From contig NZ_LAQO01000007.1 of the NCBI RefSeq assembly GCF_000971975.1, forward strand, positions 1 through 64,000: a stretch of 64,000 bases of DNA. Direction: 5' to 3'. This document shows, in pieces, positions 9,074 to 16,313 of this stretch. This stretch comes from Paenibacillus algorifonticola. GTDB taxonomy: Bacteria; Bacillota; Bacilli; Paenibacillales; Paenibacillaceae. Made by a program: the position numbers and the translations under genes. How positions within the stretch are numbered: the stretch's first letter is position 1; every line of letters starts with the position of its first letter. A model generated the notes under the pieces. It ran no database searches. It was not told the origin of the DNA and was given only the letters and a program-made list of their open reading frames with translations.

Positions 9074-10006
9074 TTGAAAATAGAACTGTCCGAGCAATAT
9101 TTGCCTGTATTCGAGGCTATTTCCAGCAACGTACGCATCCAAATCATCCACCTGCTGTCGCAAAAGTCCATGAACATTCGCGAGCTCGCTGAAGCGCTTG
9201 GGCTGAGCAGCGCCATTATGACGATGCATGTGAAGAAGCTGGAGAAGGCCAACATCATCCACTCTGAAATGACTCCTGGCAAAGGCGGCGCTGCCCAGAA
9301 GGTCTGCTCGCTGAGCGTGGACAACCTGGAAATTATGTTCCCGCTCAAGGATGTTATTCCCCGTGAGGTGCGGCGGACGGATATTTCCATTGGCCATTTT
9401 ACCGATCTGAACATATTGCCGACTTGCGGCATTTGTACGCGGGATTCTATCATCGGCGTGTTCGACGATCCGCGACATTTCCTTGACCCGGAGCGGCTGA
9501 ATGCGAAGATTTTGTGGTTTGGGCAAGGCTACATCGAATACAAGCTGCCTAATTACATGCTGGGGAGCGAGATTCCCGAGCAGCTTGAGGTTTCGATGGA
9601 AATTTCCTCGGAGGCCCCGTTTACGAACAATAACTGGCCTTCGGATATTAGCTTCTTTTTTAACGGTCAGAAGGTCGGCATGTGGACAAGCCCCGGCGAC
9701 TTTGGCGGCAAAGGCAAGCTTAATCCGCCGTGGTGGTTCGAAAGCGTCAACCAGCACGGGCTGCTCAAGCATTTGATCGTGAAGAAGGAAGGCACCTTCA
9801 TGGATGGCATCAAGCTGTCGGATGTGACGATCGACGATATTGATGTGCGCAGCAATCAGTGGACGTTCCGCATCGCTGTGGAGGAGAGCGCCGAGCATGT
9901 AGGCGGCGTTACCTTGTTCGGCTCCGGCTTCGGCAACCATAATCAGGACCTCGTGTTCCGCCTGTATTACACGAAGCAGCCGCTGGAGAAGGTTAGCGAA
10001 GCATGA
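9074..10006 (+). CDS. ArsR-type winged-helix transcriptional regulator with large effector domain
   Basis: A 310-residue protein. Residues about 8-85 form an ArsR-like winged helix (VFEAISSNVRIQIIHLLSQK, then NIRELAEALGLSSAIMTMHVKKLEKANII). The remaining 220 residues are rich in beta-strand and aromatics (WFGQGYIEYKLPNYMLGSE, NPPWWFES) and contain CGICTRD; this part probably senses a ligand, but I do not recognise the fold. The start is TTG, chosen because GGAGGA lies seven bases upstream. It is divergent from the GH43 enzyme, with a dyad over that promoter, so it likely controls arabinoside use. Confidence 0.8.
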   Translation: MKIELSEQYLPVFEAISSNVRIQIIHLLSQKSMNIRELAEALGLSSAIMTMHVKKLEKANIIHSEMTPGKGGAAQKVCSLSVDNLEIMFPLKDVIPREVRRTDISIGHFTDLNILPTCGICTRDSIIGVFDDPRHFLDPERLNAKILWFGQGYIEYKLPNYMLGSEIPEQLEVSMEISSEAPFTNNNWPSDISFFFNGQKVGMWTSPGDFGGKGKLNPPWWFESVNQHGLLKHLIVKKEGTFMDGIKLSDVTIDDIDVRSNQWTFRIAVEESAEHVGGVTLFGSGFGNHNQDLVFRLYYTKQPLEKVSEA

Positions 10007-10040
10007 GCAAGCAAGATGATGATGAACATGATTTTGGCAT

Positions 10041-10126
10041 AAAAAAGCTGCCCCCTAGCGAGAGCGCGGCTGCATTCGGCTAATGGCCGTTTGCAGCTGT
10101 GCTCCGCTGGGGAGGCAGCTTTTTTC
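10041..10126 (+). terminator. long intrinsic terminator
   Basis: A roughly 80-base hairpin: an outer stem of AGCTGCC...GGCAGCT continuing through an imperfect CCCCTAGCG / CGCTGGGG, and an inner stem GGCTGCA / TGCAGCT. It is followed by TTTTTT, about 40 bases after the regulator stop. A-runs on the left side could also serve the minus strand. Confidence 0.8.
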
Positions 10127-10178
10127 ACTAGGATAGTTGCAGATTAGGGCCTGCTCCATACACGGCCCAATTTAAACT

Positions 10179-10417
10179 TTAATTTTCCTTTCGCAGTGCA
10201 TCGACGATGCTGGTATTATTCATTTTCCGCATAGGCAAGAGACTGGCTGCGAGGGTGACCGCTATAGAGCCTGCAAAAGCAATGGCTATATTTCCCCAAG
10301 GCATCGACCAATCGACTTCAACGACACCCATGAATATACGGAATATAAGGTAAGCTGCAATAGTGCTGCTTTGAAAATGACGGATTTGACTTCCGGATTT
10401 CGAATAAGCTCACTCAT
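10179..10417 (-). pseudogene. deletion scar: kinase N-terminus fused to FtsX-type permease C-terminus
   Basis: The minus-strand ATG at 10417 has AGGTGA in front and lies four bases after the response-regulator stop, exactly where a cognate sensor kinase should start. It reads MSELIRNPEVKSVIFKAALL and then loses sense. A second frame reads YLIFRIFMGVVEVDWSMPWG, a membrane helix (IAIAFAGSIAVTLAASLLP) and MRKMNNTSIVDALRKEN-stop, which is the classic end of an FtsX/MacB-type ABC permease. The simplest reading is a deletion that removed most of a kinase, an ATPase and most of a permease. The kinase assignment rests mainly on position. Confidence 0.6.
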
Positions 10418-10420
10418 GCT

Positions 10421-11116
10421 TCACCTCGCGGCCCCTTCGGCATTCCATTTATATCCGACCCCTCTGACCGTAACGATATAGGCAGGAACAGCCGGATCAT
10501 CCTCCACTTTTTCCCTGAGCCTGCGGATGTGAACGGAGAGCGTATTATCATCGACAAATTCTCCTCCCATATCCCACAGGCTTTCCAAAATCGCAGTTCT
10601 AGTCAATATTTGCTTTGGATGCTTCATGAACAGTAGGAGAAGCCGATACTCAAGCCCCGTAAGAGTCAGCTCTCTATTGTTTTTGAGTACCGTTCCTTCA
10701 AGTACGCGAACTTGAATGCTGCCGGAAGCGAGCACGTCCGTATCTTCCTTCTCTCGCTGATTGCGTCTCAAAACCGCTTTCATTCGAGAGAGAAGCTCCT
10801 TCGTTCGAATCGGCTTGGACATATAATCGTCTGCCCCCAGATCAAGTCCGGCTACGATATTTGCTTCCTCATCCAGCGCCGTTAAGAAAATGATCGGAAT
10901 CTGGGAAGAAGCTCTTATTTCCCGGCACCATTCATAGCCCGTCCCGTCGGGCAAATTCACATCCAAGAGGATTAAGTTCACCGCGCTAGAGCCAAGCTCC
11001 CGCCTGGCATCGCTCAAGGTATTGGCTACTACAACGCTGTAGCCTTCGGATATTAAAGTGTACTCTATACCAAATGCAAAATTCGCATCATCTTCAACCA
11101 ACAAAATTCGATTCAT
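10421..11116 (-). CDS. OmpR/PhoB-family response regulator, orphaned
   Basis: A 231-residue regulator. The receiver domain has the acidic pair at Asp9/Asp10, phospho-acceptor Asp52 (LILLDVNLPDG), FLTA and MSKPI with the conserved Lys. The C-terminal winged helix ends HIRRLREKVEDDPAVPAYIVTVRGVGY. The start is set by AAGGAG seven bases upstream; in-frame codons further up have no ribosome site. It resembles regulators of Bce-type bacitracin/peptide-detoxification modules, and the scar after it holds what looks like the end of that module's permease. Without its kinase, function is doubtful. Confidence 0.9.
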   Translation of the reverse strand: MNRILLVEDDANFAFGIEYTLISEGYSVVVANTLSDARRELGSSAVNLILLDVNLPDGTGYEWCREIRASSQIPIIFLTALDEEANIVAGLDLGADDYMSKPIRTKELLSRMKAVLRRNQREKEDTDVLASGSIQVRVLEGTVLKNNRELTLTGLEYRLLLLFMKHPKQILTRTAILESLWDMGGEFVDDNTLSVHIRRLREKVEDDPAVPAYIVTVRGVGYKWNAEGAAR

Positions 11117-11339
11117 TCGCTTCTCCTTCTTTTGCGGAAGTTTACCTATGACACATAAACTCTGATTGCTTGAAAGATACACCATTTGGGGGCTATAGGG
11201 CAAGTGGAGCGTTCGAAGCCCATGCAAAAAACACCCCCAAGTTGTACGAGTATTGGGCAATAGTCGCATTTTTCAACTTAAAGGTGTTTTAGTTTATCTT
11301 GCGTTCTGGCAGTGGTGCCTTAGTTAGCAAAATACCGCA

Positions 11340-11984
11340 TTAGCCGTTGTTTTCTGGTGAGTGGAACGCGTTCAGGTTCACATACTGGTTGACCGGCTTG
11401 CGGTAGCCGCGTGGACGTTCCTTGTTCGGGTCGCTTTTGCCCAGCGTAATGAGCATGACCGGCACATAGCGTGCTGGGATATCAAACAGCTCCTGTATTT
11501 TATCCGCATCAAAACCAATCATCGGGCAAGTATCCCAGCCCATATCCTTCGCAATCAGCATGAGCTGCATCGCCGACAGGCTCGCATTGCGAATCGCATC
11601 GTCCCGCTGGAACGCTTCGCCGCGCGATTCATAAAACTGAGTCACATTTTCATTTTCCTGATCGTAGTCCAGCTTGCTCATCATGCCCAGCGCAAGCATT
11701 CCCGCGTTCAGCTCCCCGACATTCAGATGCGCCTTCGTATCGCCGAGCACGATGATCGCGGCTGATGCATTTTTCACTTTATACTGCTTGGACGCTGCAT
11801 AGATTTTTTCTTTGCTCTCCTCGGATGTCGCCACGATGTAGTGGCTGTGCTGCAAATTAAAGGCCGAAGGAACGAAGCGGTTTAAGGAAAAAAGCTGCTG
11901 AAGCTCCTCCTCCGAAATCGCTACATTTTCCACAAAATTCACGGCCGAACGACGTTTTTCGATAATCGTTTTAAGTTCTCCCAT
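11340..11984 (-). CDS. nitroreductase family protein (YodC/YdgI-like)
   Basis: A 214-residue FMN-dependent nitroreductase-fold protein. Family marks are the N-terminal IEKRRSAVNF (phosphate-binding Arg), VPSAFNLQHSHYIV, ASLSAMQLMLIAKDMGWDTCPMIGFD and RYVPVMLITLGK. It likely reduces quinones or nitro compounds with NAD(P)H. The chosen ATG has GGGAG nine bases upstream; an earlier ATG would add nine residues. Single gene, convergent to nothing, with the CRISPR leader behind its start. Confidence 0.9.
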   Translation of the reverse strand: MGELKTIIEKRRSAVNFVENVAISEEELQQLFSLNRFVPSAFNLQHSHYIVATSEESKEKIYAASKQYKVKNASAAIIVLGDTKAHLNVGELNAGMLALGMMSKLDYDQENENVTQFYESRGEAFQRDDAIRNASLSAMQLMLIAKDMGWDTCPMIGFDADKIQELFDIPARYVPVMLITLGKSDPNKERPRGYRKPVNQYVNLNAFHSPENNG

Positions 11985-12049
11985 GTTCAAACGCTCCCTT
12001 TGAAAAATCATTTTATGTAAGAATAGTTGAAGGCTTGTCTTTATGTTTG

Positions 12050-12339
12050 TAATTATAATATATCTACTTTAATTTTGTAAGTAGTTTTCGAAAAATATTT
12101 TTGTGGCTGCTTTAAGGGTACGATAACGCGCCTGGATAAAAGATTTCTCCACCTTTGTGGTGCGAATGTGAAGCTCCCATGAAATCCCTGGGGGACTCGC
12201 ACCTCAGATTTTGTCGAACCATGACGAAAACGAGCTACTCTACAAAAAGTCAAGCTTACTCTTATCTTTTTTCGATATTATTTCGTTGAAAATAGCGGCG
12301 ATTAATGCCATGATGGGATTAATTAGTACAGTTTTTGCT
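12050..12339 (+). promoter_or_regulatory. CRISPR leader region
   Basis: AT-rich, gene-free DNA directly before the first repeat. It carries an inverted repeat GGTGCGA (12159-12165) / TCGCACC (12197-12203) around CATGAAATCCCTGGGGG; the arms echo the CRISPR repeat stem. I recall similar elements next to type I-C arrays. Array direction is deduced from the repeat ending in ATTGAAAC. No cas gene lies between it and the nitroreductase. Confidence 0.6.
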
Positions 12340-13247
12340 GTCGCACTCCGTATGGGGTGCGTGGATTGAAACAGGAAGAGCCGGTTCGGCTCGATCGGCA
12401 TGTTGGCGTCGCACTCCGTATGGGGTGCGTGGATTGAAACCAAAAGTAATAAACTACAATATAGCCTATTACGACAGTCGCACTCCGTATGGGGTGCGTG
12501 GATTGAAACCTCAAGCGCTCCGTTGACCTGCTGCCGGAAAAGCTGTCGCACTCCGTATGGGGTGCGTGGATTGAAACACCAGCTGACGAGGTCACGAGTC
12601 GGATAATTAAAGTCGCACTCCGTATGGGGTGCGTGGATTGAAACAGCTCGAAAATGCTGTATTGGATTACAACATGCTTGTCGCACTCCGTATGGGGTGC
12701 GTGGATTGAAACATATGTTACAACCAATGAAGATTACACCAATACGTCGCACTCCGTATGGGGTGCGTGGATTGAAACTGAGATGTTAAATCTGGAAACC
12801 CGGCTTGATTTGGTCGCACTCCGTATGGGGTGCGTGGATTGAAACAACTTGAAGGATTGGAGATAAACGGAAGCAAATGTCGCACTCCGTATGGGGTGCG
12901 TGGATTGAAACAAACGTTGGAGGTGGAAATAGTGTCCGAGCGTGGAGGTCGCACTCCGTATGGGGTGCGTGGATTGAAACATCTGGATCATCCACATAAT
13001 GCACAATTGGCTTAGTCGCACTCCGTATGGGGTGCGTGGATTGAAACCTTAAGGTCATTAATAGCCTGATCGGACGGCTTGTCGCACTCCGTATGGGGTG
13101 CGTGGATTGAAACGATGACTAGATCAAACCAGTTATCTTTACCTGTTGTCGCACTCCGTATGGGGTGCGTGGATTGAAACACTTACTTATGAAGATCTTG
13201 AAAATAAACTCTATGTCGCACTCCGTATGGGGTGCGTGGATTGAAAC
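12340..13247 (+). CRISPR. CRISPR array, 14 repeats / 13 spacers, type I-C-like repeat
   Basis: Fourteen identical 33-base repeats beginning GTCGCACTCCGTATGGGGTG and ending CGTGGATTGAAAC, starting at 12340, 12408, 12477, 12545, 12612, 12680, 12746, 12813, 12879, 12948, 13015, 13081, 13148 and 13215. Spacers are 33-36 bases and all different. The repeat has the CGCACTCC/GGGGTGCG stem and GGATTGAAAC handle typical of type I-C (Cas5d-processed) arrays. The distal repeat is not degenerate, and no cas genes are in the window, so interference would depend on cas genes elsewhere. Open reading frames inside the array on both strands are artefacts of the repeat. Confidence 0.97.
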
Positions 13248-13255
13248 AGGAGTCG

Positions 13256-13492
13256 ATGAGTAATTCCGAAGCATACAAAAGGATATTTGACGAAAAAATT
13301 AGGTTAATAAAAGAGGCTATTGTTGAAATTCATTCCATACAAAAACAAATATCTATTACTGCTGTTGCTAGTTATTTAGAGATTAATTTTATACATGCAA
13401 GTGATTATAAATCTATAAAAGAAATGATAAAACGAGCCTTTTCTCACTATTTTGAAAAAACGAGTCAAGCAACACTCGTACGAGACTATTAA
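13256..13492 (+). CDS. small unknown protein abutting the CRISPR array
   Basis: A 78-residue, Lys/Ile-rich ORF whose ATG is nine bases after the last repeat. AGGAG (13248-13252) begins with the first base after the repeat, only three bases before the ATG. The protein (MSNSEAYKRIFDEKIRLIKE..., then ISITAVASYLEINF) looks like a coiled N-terminus plus a helix-turn-helix. It loosely recalls small DNA-binding proteins of Tn554-like elements (DUF6262 type), but I cannot confirm a family. Its base composition is clearly more AT-rich than the host genes, suggesting transfer. It would be read by transcription from the CRISPR leader. Confidence 0.5.
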   Translation: MSNSEAYKRIFDEKIRLIKEAIVEIHSIQKQISITAVASYLEINFIHASDYKSIKEMIKRAFSHYFEKTSQATLVRDY

Positions 13493-13518
13493 AAAATATA
13501 TTTTCACAGAGTGATTAA

Positions 13519-13674
13519 GTGAAAAAATATAACATACCATTTATAGGGCATTGGAATTGTATTTGCGATGAATTTCAGGTCGGTATGCCTTTGTTTTTTA
13601 CTTCATGCCTCAACGAAATGTGGTTGACTGGGTATTGCTCGAAGTATATTTTGAGAAACAGAAAGGAGCTCTAA
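13519..13674 (+). CDS. possible 51-residue Cys-rich ORF or gene fragment
   Basis: A GTG-initiated frame, MKKYNIPFIGHWNCICDEFQ...TSCLNEMWLTGYCSKYIL, 26 bases after the preceding small gene and equally AT-rich. It has four cysteines and protein-like composition but no good ribosome site. It may be a remnant of a larger gene. No family recognised. Confidence 0.3.
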   Translation: MKKYNIPFIGHWNCICDEFQVGMPLFFTSCLNEMWLTGYCSKYILRNRKEL

Positions 13675-13700
13675 AGATACGTATTTACGTCCTTAGAGCT
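13667..13700. terminator. stem-loop between convergent genes
   Basis: AGCTCTAA / TTAGAGCT with further ACG/CGT pairing, placed between the small plus-strand ORFs and the convergent oxidoreductase gene. T-runs are short (TTTT on the plus strand), so it is a moderate candidate. Confidence 0.45.
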
Positions 13701-13719
13701 TTTGGGTAAGGTGCTAATA

Positions 13720-14697
13720 CTAGGTTCCTCTTACAACAACTAATTCTAATTGTCGTTCACGAAGAGAGCTGAGGGCCTCCGGAGCATTATCAAATCCATA
13801 AACAGAGGTGGGGGGAAGCTGTATCTTTCCTGTTTCTAGCATGTTATTTAAAACCTTGATACTCTCAGTACGTTCTTCTTCTGAACGAACTAAGTGGAGT
13901 GCGCCGGTAACAGAATAGCCTTTAGATAGGATATGCAGTGGATCAGGGCGTCCCCAGGTTCCGCTCGCAAACCCAATTAGTACAACCCGCCCTCCTAAAG
14001 TAATACTATTTACAGCGTTAGTATAAACGTCACCACCAACCGTATCATAAATTACATTGACGCCCTGACCCTCAGTAAACCTGGCAATGGTTTCATCAAA
14101 TCCTTGCTCTGCTGGATTAAAGATATAGTCAGCTCCTTGATCGCGGCAAAACTCCTCTTGTTCTTTAGCCCTCGCTGTGGCAATGACGGTTGCTCCAAGT
14201 GCTTTGCCTAATTGAATGGCTGCTGAGCCAGTTCGGCCTGCCCCGCCTAATACAAGCAACGTTTCCCCAGATTTTATCGCTGCACGGTTAACAAGACCAA
14301 CATATGCAACATGGAATGAGCCTAAGAAACTAGCAGCTTCTTCATTTGAAAGCGTTGATGGTGCCAATACAGCGCTGTCGCCTGGGCTTATGCAATATTC
14401 TGCCAAACCTCCCAAGCCAACATGGTAACCTGTAATTCCAATTACACGATCCCCTTCTTTAAATGGATATCCAGAGCCTGCTTTATCTACAATACCTACT
14501 ATCTCTTGACCAAACGAAATGGGTAGTGTTTTGGTAATTAAATAAGTTCCTTCTAGCATCATTTTATCGGGGAGACCTAGTACTGTAGCCAGAACTTTTA
14601 TTCTAGCTTCGTTTTCTTGGGGCTCCGGTAAGGGGATTTCTATTTTTTTCACAACCTCTTCAGCTTTTCCTAATGAATGTGCCTGCCAACTAAACAT
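13720..14697 (-). CDS. zinc-free MDR-family NAD(P)H:quinone oxidoreductase
   Basis: A 325-residue medium-chain dehydrogenase/reductase. The N-terminal GroES-like domain lacks the zinc-binding Cys/His set. The Rossmann fold carries VLGGAGRTGSAAIQLGKALGA and GVNVIYDTVGGDV, as in quinone oxidoreductase-like proteins. The start at this second Met is preferred because GAGGAG lies eight bases ahead of it, and only two bases ahead of the other Met. It is divergent from a LysR gene 112 bases away, which probably regulates it. Lower GC than the flanking chromosome. Confidence 0.88.
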   Translation of the reverse strand: MFSWQAHSLGKAEEVVKKIEIPLPEPQENEARIKVLATVLGLPDKMMLEGTYLITKTLPISFGQEIVGIVDKAGSGYPFKEGDRVIGITGYHVGLGGLAEYCISPGDSAVLAPSTLSNEEAASFLGSFHVAYVGLVNRAAIKSGETLLVLGGAGRTGSAAIQLGKALGATVIATARAKEQEEFCRDQGADYIFNPAEQGFDETIARFTEGQGVNVIYDTVGGDVYTNAVNSITLGGRVVLIGFASGTWGRPDPLHILSKGYSVTGALHLVRSEEERTESIKVLNNMLETGKIQLPPTSVYGFDNAPEALSSLRERQLELVVVRGT

Positions 14698-14737
14698 AAA
14701 CATTTCTCCTCGTTCATTTACATTTGTAATACTCTTC

Positions 14738-14794
14738 TTGACAAAATTATAGATTAATATCATTATGAGTTCAAATCATGTTTTGCATATTAAT
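14738..14794 (+). promoter_or_regulatory. LysR-type operator and promoter in the divergent intergenic region
   Basis: TTGACA (14738-14743), 17 bases, then CATTAT is a plausible lysR promoter. A perfect inverted repeat ATTAATAT (14753-14760) / ATATTAAT (14787-14794) with 26 bases between arms overlaps it and is a fair candidate for the LysR site. Confidence 0.5.
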
Positions 14795-14809
14795 ATGAGG
14801 AGAATTCAT

Positions 14810-15706
14810 ATGACGTTAACTCAACTTCAGTGCCTTGTAGCTCTTGCGAAGCTAGGCAGTTTTACAGAAGCAGCAGTGCAAATGAATTTAACTCAATCTG
14901 CTGTGAGTCATGCACTAACGGCTTTTGAAAATGAGTTAAATATTACTTTGATAGTGCGTAATCGTAAGGGAATTATTACTTTCACCCCTGTGGGGAAGAG
15001 GATTTTGGAGTATGCACGTTCTATTGTGTCTTACGCTGAAGCTATTGTACAAGAAGCAAAAGCAGAACAAGGAGAAATAACAGGAAAACTACGTATTGGT
15101 TATATTCCTTTCATACATGCAGGCATGCTAGCTCGTATAATAACCGTTTTTCAAGAGAGATATCCAAACGTAGAAGTGGTGCTTTTTGAAGGTACCCTAT
15201 TGGAAATAGAAGATTGGCTAAGCCAGAATATAATTGATGCTGGATTTTCACTTCATTCATCTGTTGAAAAAAATAGCACATTGATATTAACAGATGAGCT
15301 TTGTGTACTAGTTCCTTCTGGACATCATTTAAAGGAAAGGGGGTCTATTGCTCTAAGTGAGCTAGGGGCGGAACATTTTATTTTATCTAAAGATGAGTGT
15401 TCATTTGATATTATTAATCAATCCGGTCCTGAAAAAGAAAAAATCAATCCGCATGTTAGGTTTAGGGTTCAGGACAGTGCAACCATATTCGCTATGGTGC
15501 AAGAAGGGCTAGGTATAACTCTACTACCACGTATGATGCTCTCTAATAATCTGGAAGGAACGACAATTCTATCACTTGATCCGCCCCATCTACTACCTAT
15601 TGGAATGGTTGTAAAATCACAACAAAGGAGTTCGCCAGCAGTACAGGCATTCATTGACGTGGTTTCGATGCTTGCTACTATGGGGAAAGACAGGGGTGAA
15701 TTATAA
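14810..15706 (+). CDS. LysR-family transcriptional regulator
   Basis: A 298-residue LysR protein. The N-terminal winged helix (MTLTQLQCLVALAKLGSFTE, then LTQSAVSHALTAFENEL) is followed by a periplasmic-binding-like effector domain (GKLRIGYIP near residue 90). AGGAG lies seven bases before the ATG; an earlier ATG lacks a site. It is divergent from the quinone oxidoreductase gene, the usual layout for LysR and its target. The inducer is unknown. Confidence 0.9.
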   Translation: MTLTQLQCLVALAKLGSFTEAAVQMNLTQSAVSHALTAFENELNITLIVRNRKGIITFTPVGKRILEYARSIVSYAEAIVQEAKAEQGEITGKLRIGYIPFIHAGMLARIITVFQERYPNVEVVLFEGTLLEIEDWLSQNIIDAGFSLHSSVEKNSTLILTDELCVLVPSGHHLKERGSIALSELGAEHFILSKDECSFDIINQSGPEKEKINPHVRFRVQDSATIFAMVQEGLGITLLPRMMLSNNLEGTTILSLDPPHLLPIGMVVKSQQRSSPAVQAFIDVVSMLATMGKDRGEL

Positions 15707-15892
15707 AATGAAGAACGTGTTTTTTCAGAAGTTTTACATCATTCGTTCTCATGTAGCGAATTTCATGAAGAATATCAACGCTACACCACAAGTTACTATT
15801 ATGGGGAGAGTCCAAATAAACCTGCAAGTCGCTTCTGGCCCAAACACACTCAGGGAGCAGTAGAAGCAGTAACACGATTCGGCAACTTCTAG
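15707..15892 (+). pseudogene. in-frame 61-codon remnant after the LysR stop
   Basis: Directly after the LysR TAA, the same frame runs on for 61 codons with protein-like composition: NEERVFSEVLHHSFSCSEFH, then YTTSYYYGESPNKPASRFWP and TQGAVEAVTRFGNF-stop. It has no start codon near its beginning, so it is probably the C-terminal piece of another gene joined here. Family not recognised. Confidence 0.3.
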
Positions 15893-15991
15893 GACAGCTT
15901 CCGACTTGAAGTACGCCTTTAATCTCATCTCCATGAGAAGTCAAACTCAACCAATTAATTACGTTTAATTACTAGGATTAAGTCAACATTA

Positions 15992-16032
15992 CAGCCCGAA
16001 CTCAAGAGGATTCGGGCTGTCTATACTTTTTA
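15992..16032 (+). terminator. intrinsic terminator
   Basis: CAGCCCGAA / TTCGGGCTG, a 9-bp perfect stem with a 10-base loop, followed by TCTATACTTTTT. It closes the lysR transcription unit. Confidence 0.75.
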
Positions 16033-16035
16033 GAA

Positions 16036-16100
16036 AGGTAAATGTGGCTCTACTATACTATTCCCTTACTATCAACGCACAGCACTCCACATGTGTGAAG
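16036..16100 (+). repeat. decayed CRISPR leader/repeat fragment A
   Basis: AGGTAAATGTGGCTC begins a 46-base AT-rich block that ends at GCACTCCACATGT, a piece of a type I-C-like repeat. Fragment B at 24328 has the same start, the same 46-base distance and the same GCACTCCACATGT. Here the repeat copy fades after about 17 bases and no spacer-repeat unit follows. Confidence 0.5.
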
Positions 16101-16266
16101 TAAGTTTCTCGCAAACGAGTGTTTCTCCTGAAAGTAATTAAAGTCGGAGCATAATAAATATTCTTTAACGTTGATCTTGAAAGCGATTAATCTAAAGTTA
16201 ATGCAAAAAAGAGCGAATACTGTATGAAGAAAATATAGCAAATACTATTTTCTATGTTGATAGCTT

Positions 16267-16296
16267 TAAAAAAGCAGCGCAAGTGGTACGCGCTGC
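16267..16296 (-). terminator. intrinsic terminator of the second importer operon
   Basis: GCAGCGC / GCGCTGC stem with a 9-base loop followed on the minus strand by TTTTTTA, 18 bases after the binding-protein stop. Confidence 0.85.
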
Positions 16297-16313
16297 ATCA
16301 GTTTCAATGTTTG

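Noticed and set aside
9044..9940. 298-codon minus-strand ORF antisense to the ArsR-type regulator
   Set aside because: Shadow frame of a regulator with a good start, ribosome site and HTH motif; no family signal.
12240..13058. Long overlapping reading frames inside the CRISPR array on both strands
   Set aside because: They consist of the translated repeat plus spacers (recurring FQSTHPIRSAT or RTPYGVRGLK) and have no ribosome sites; they are artefacts of repetition.
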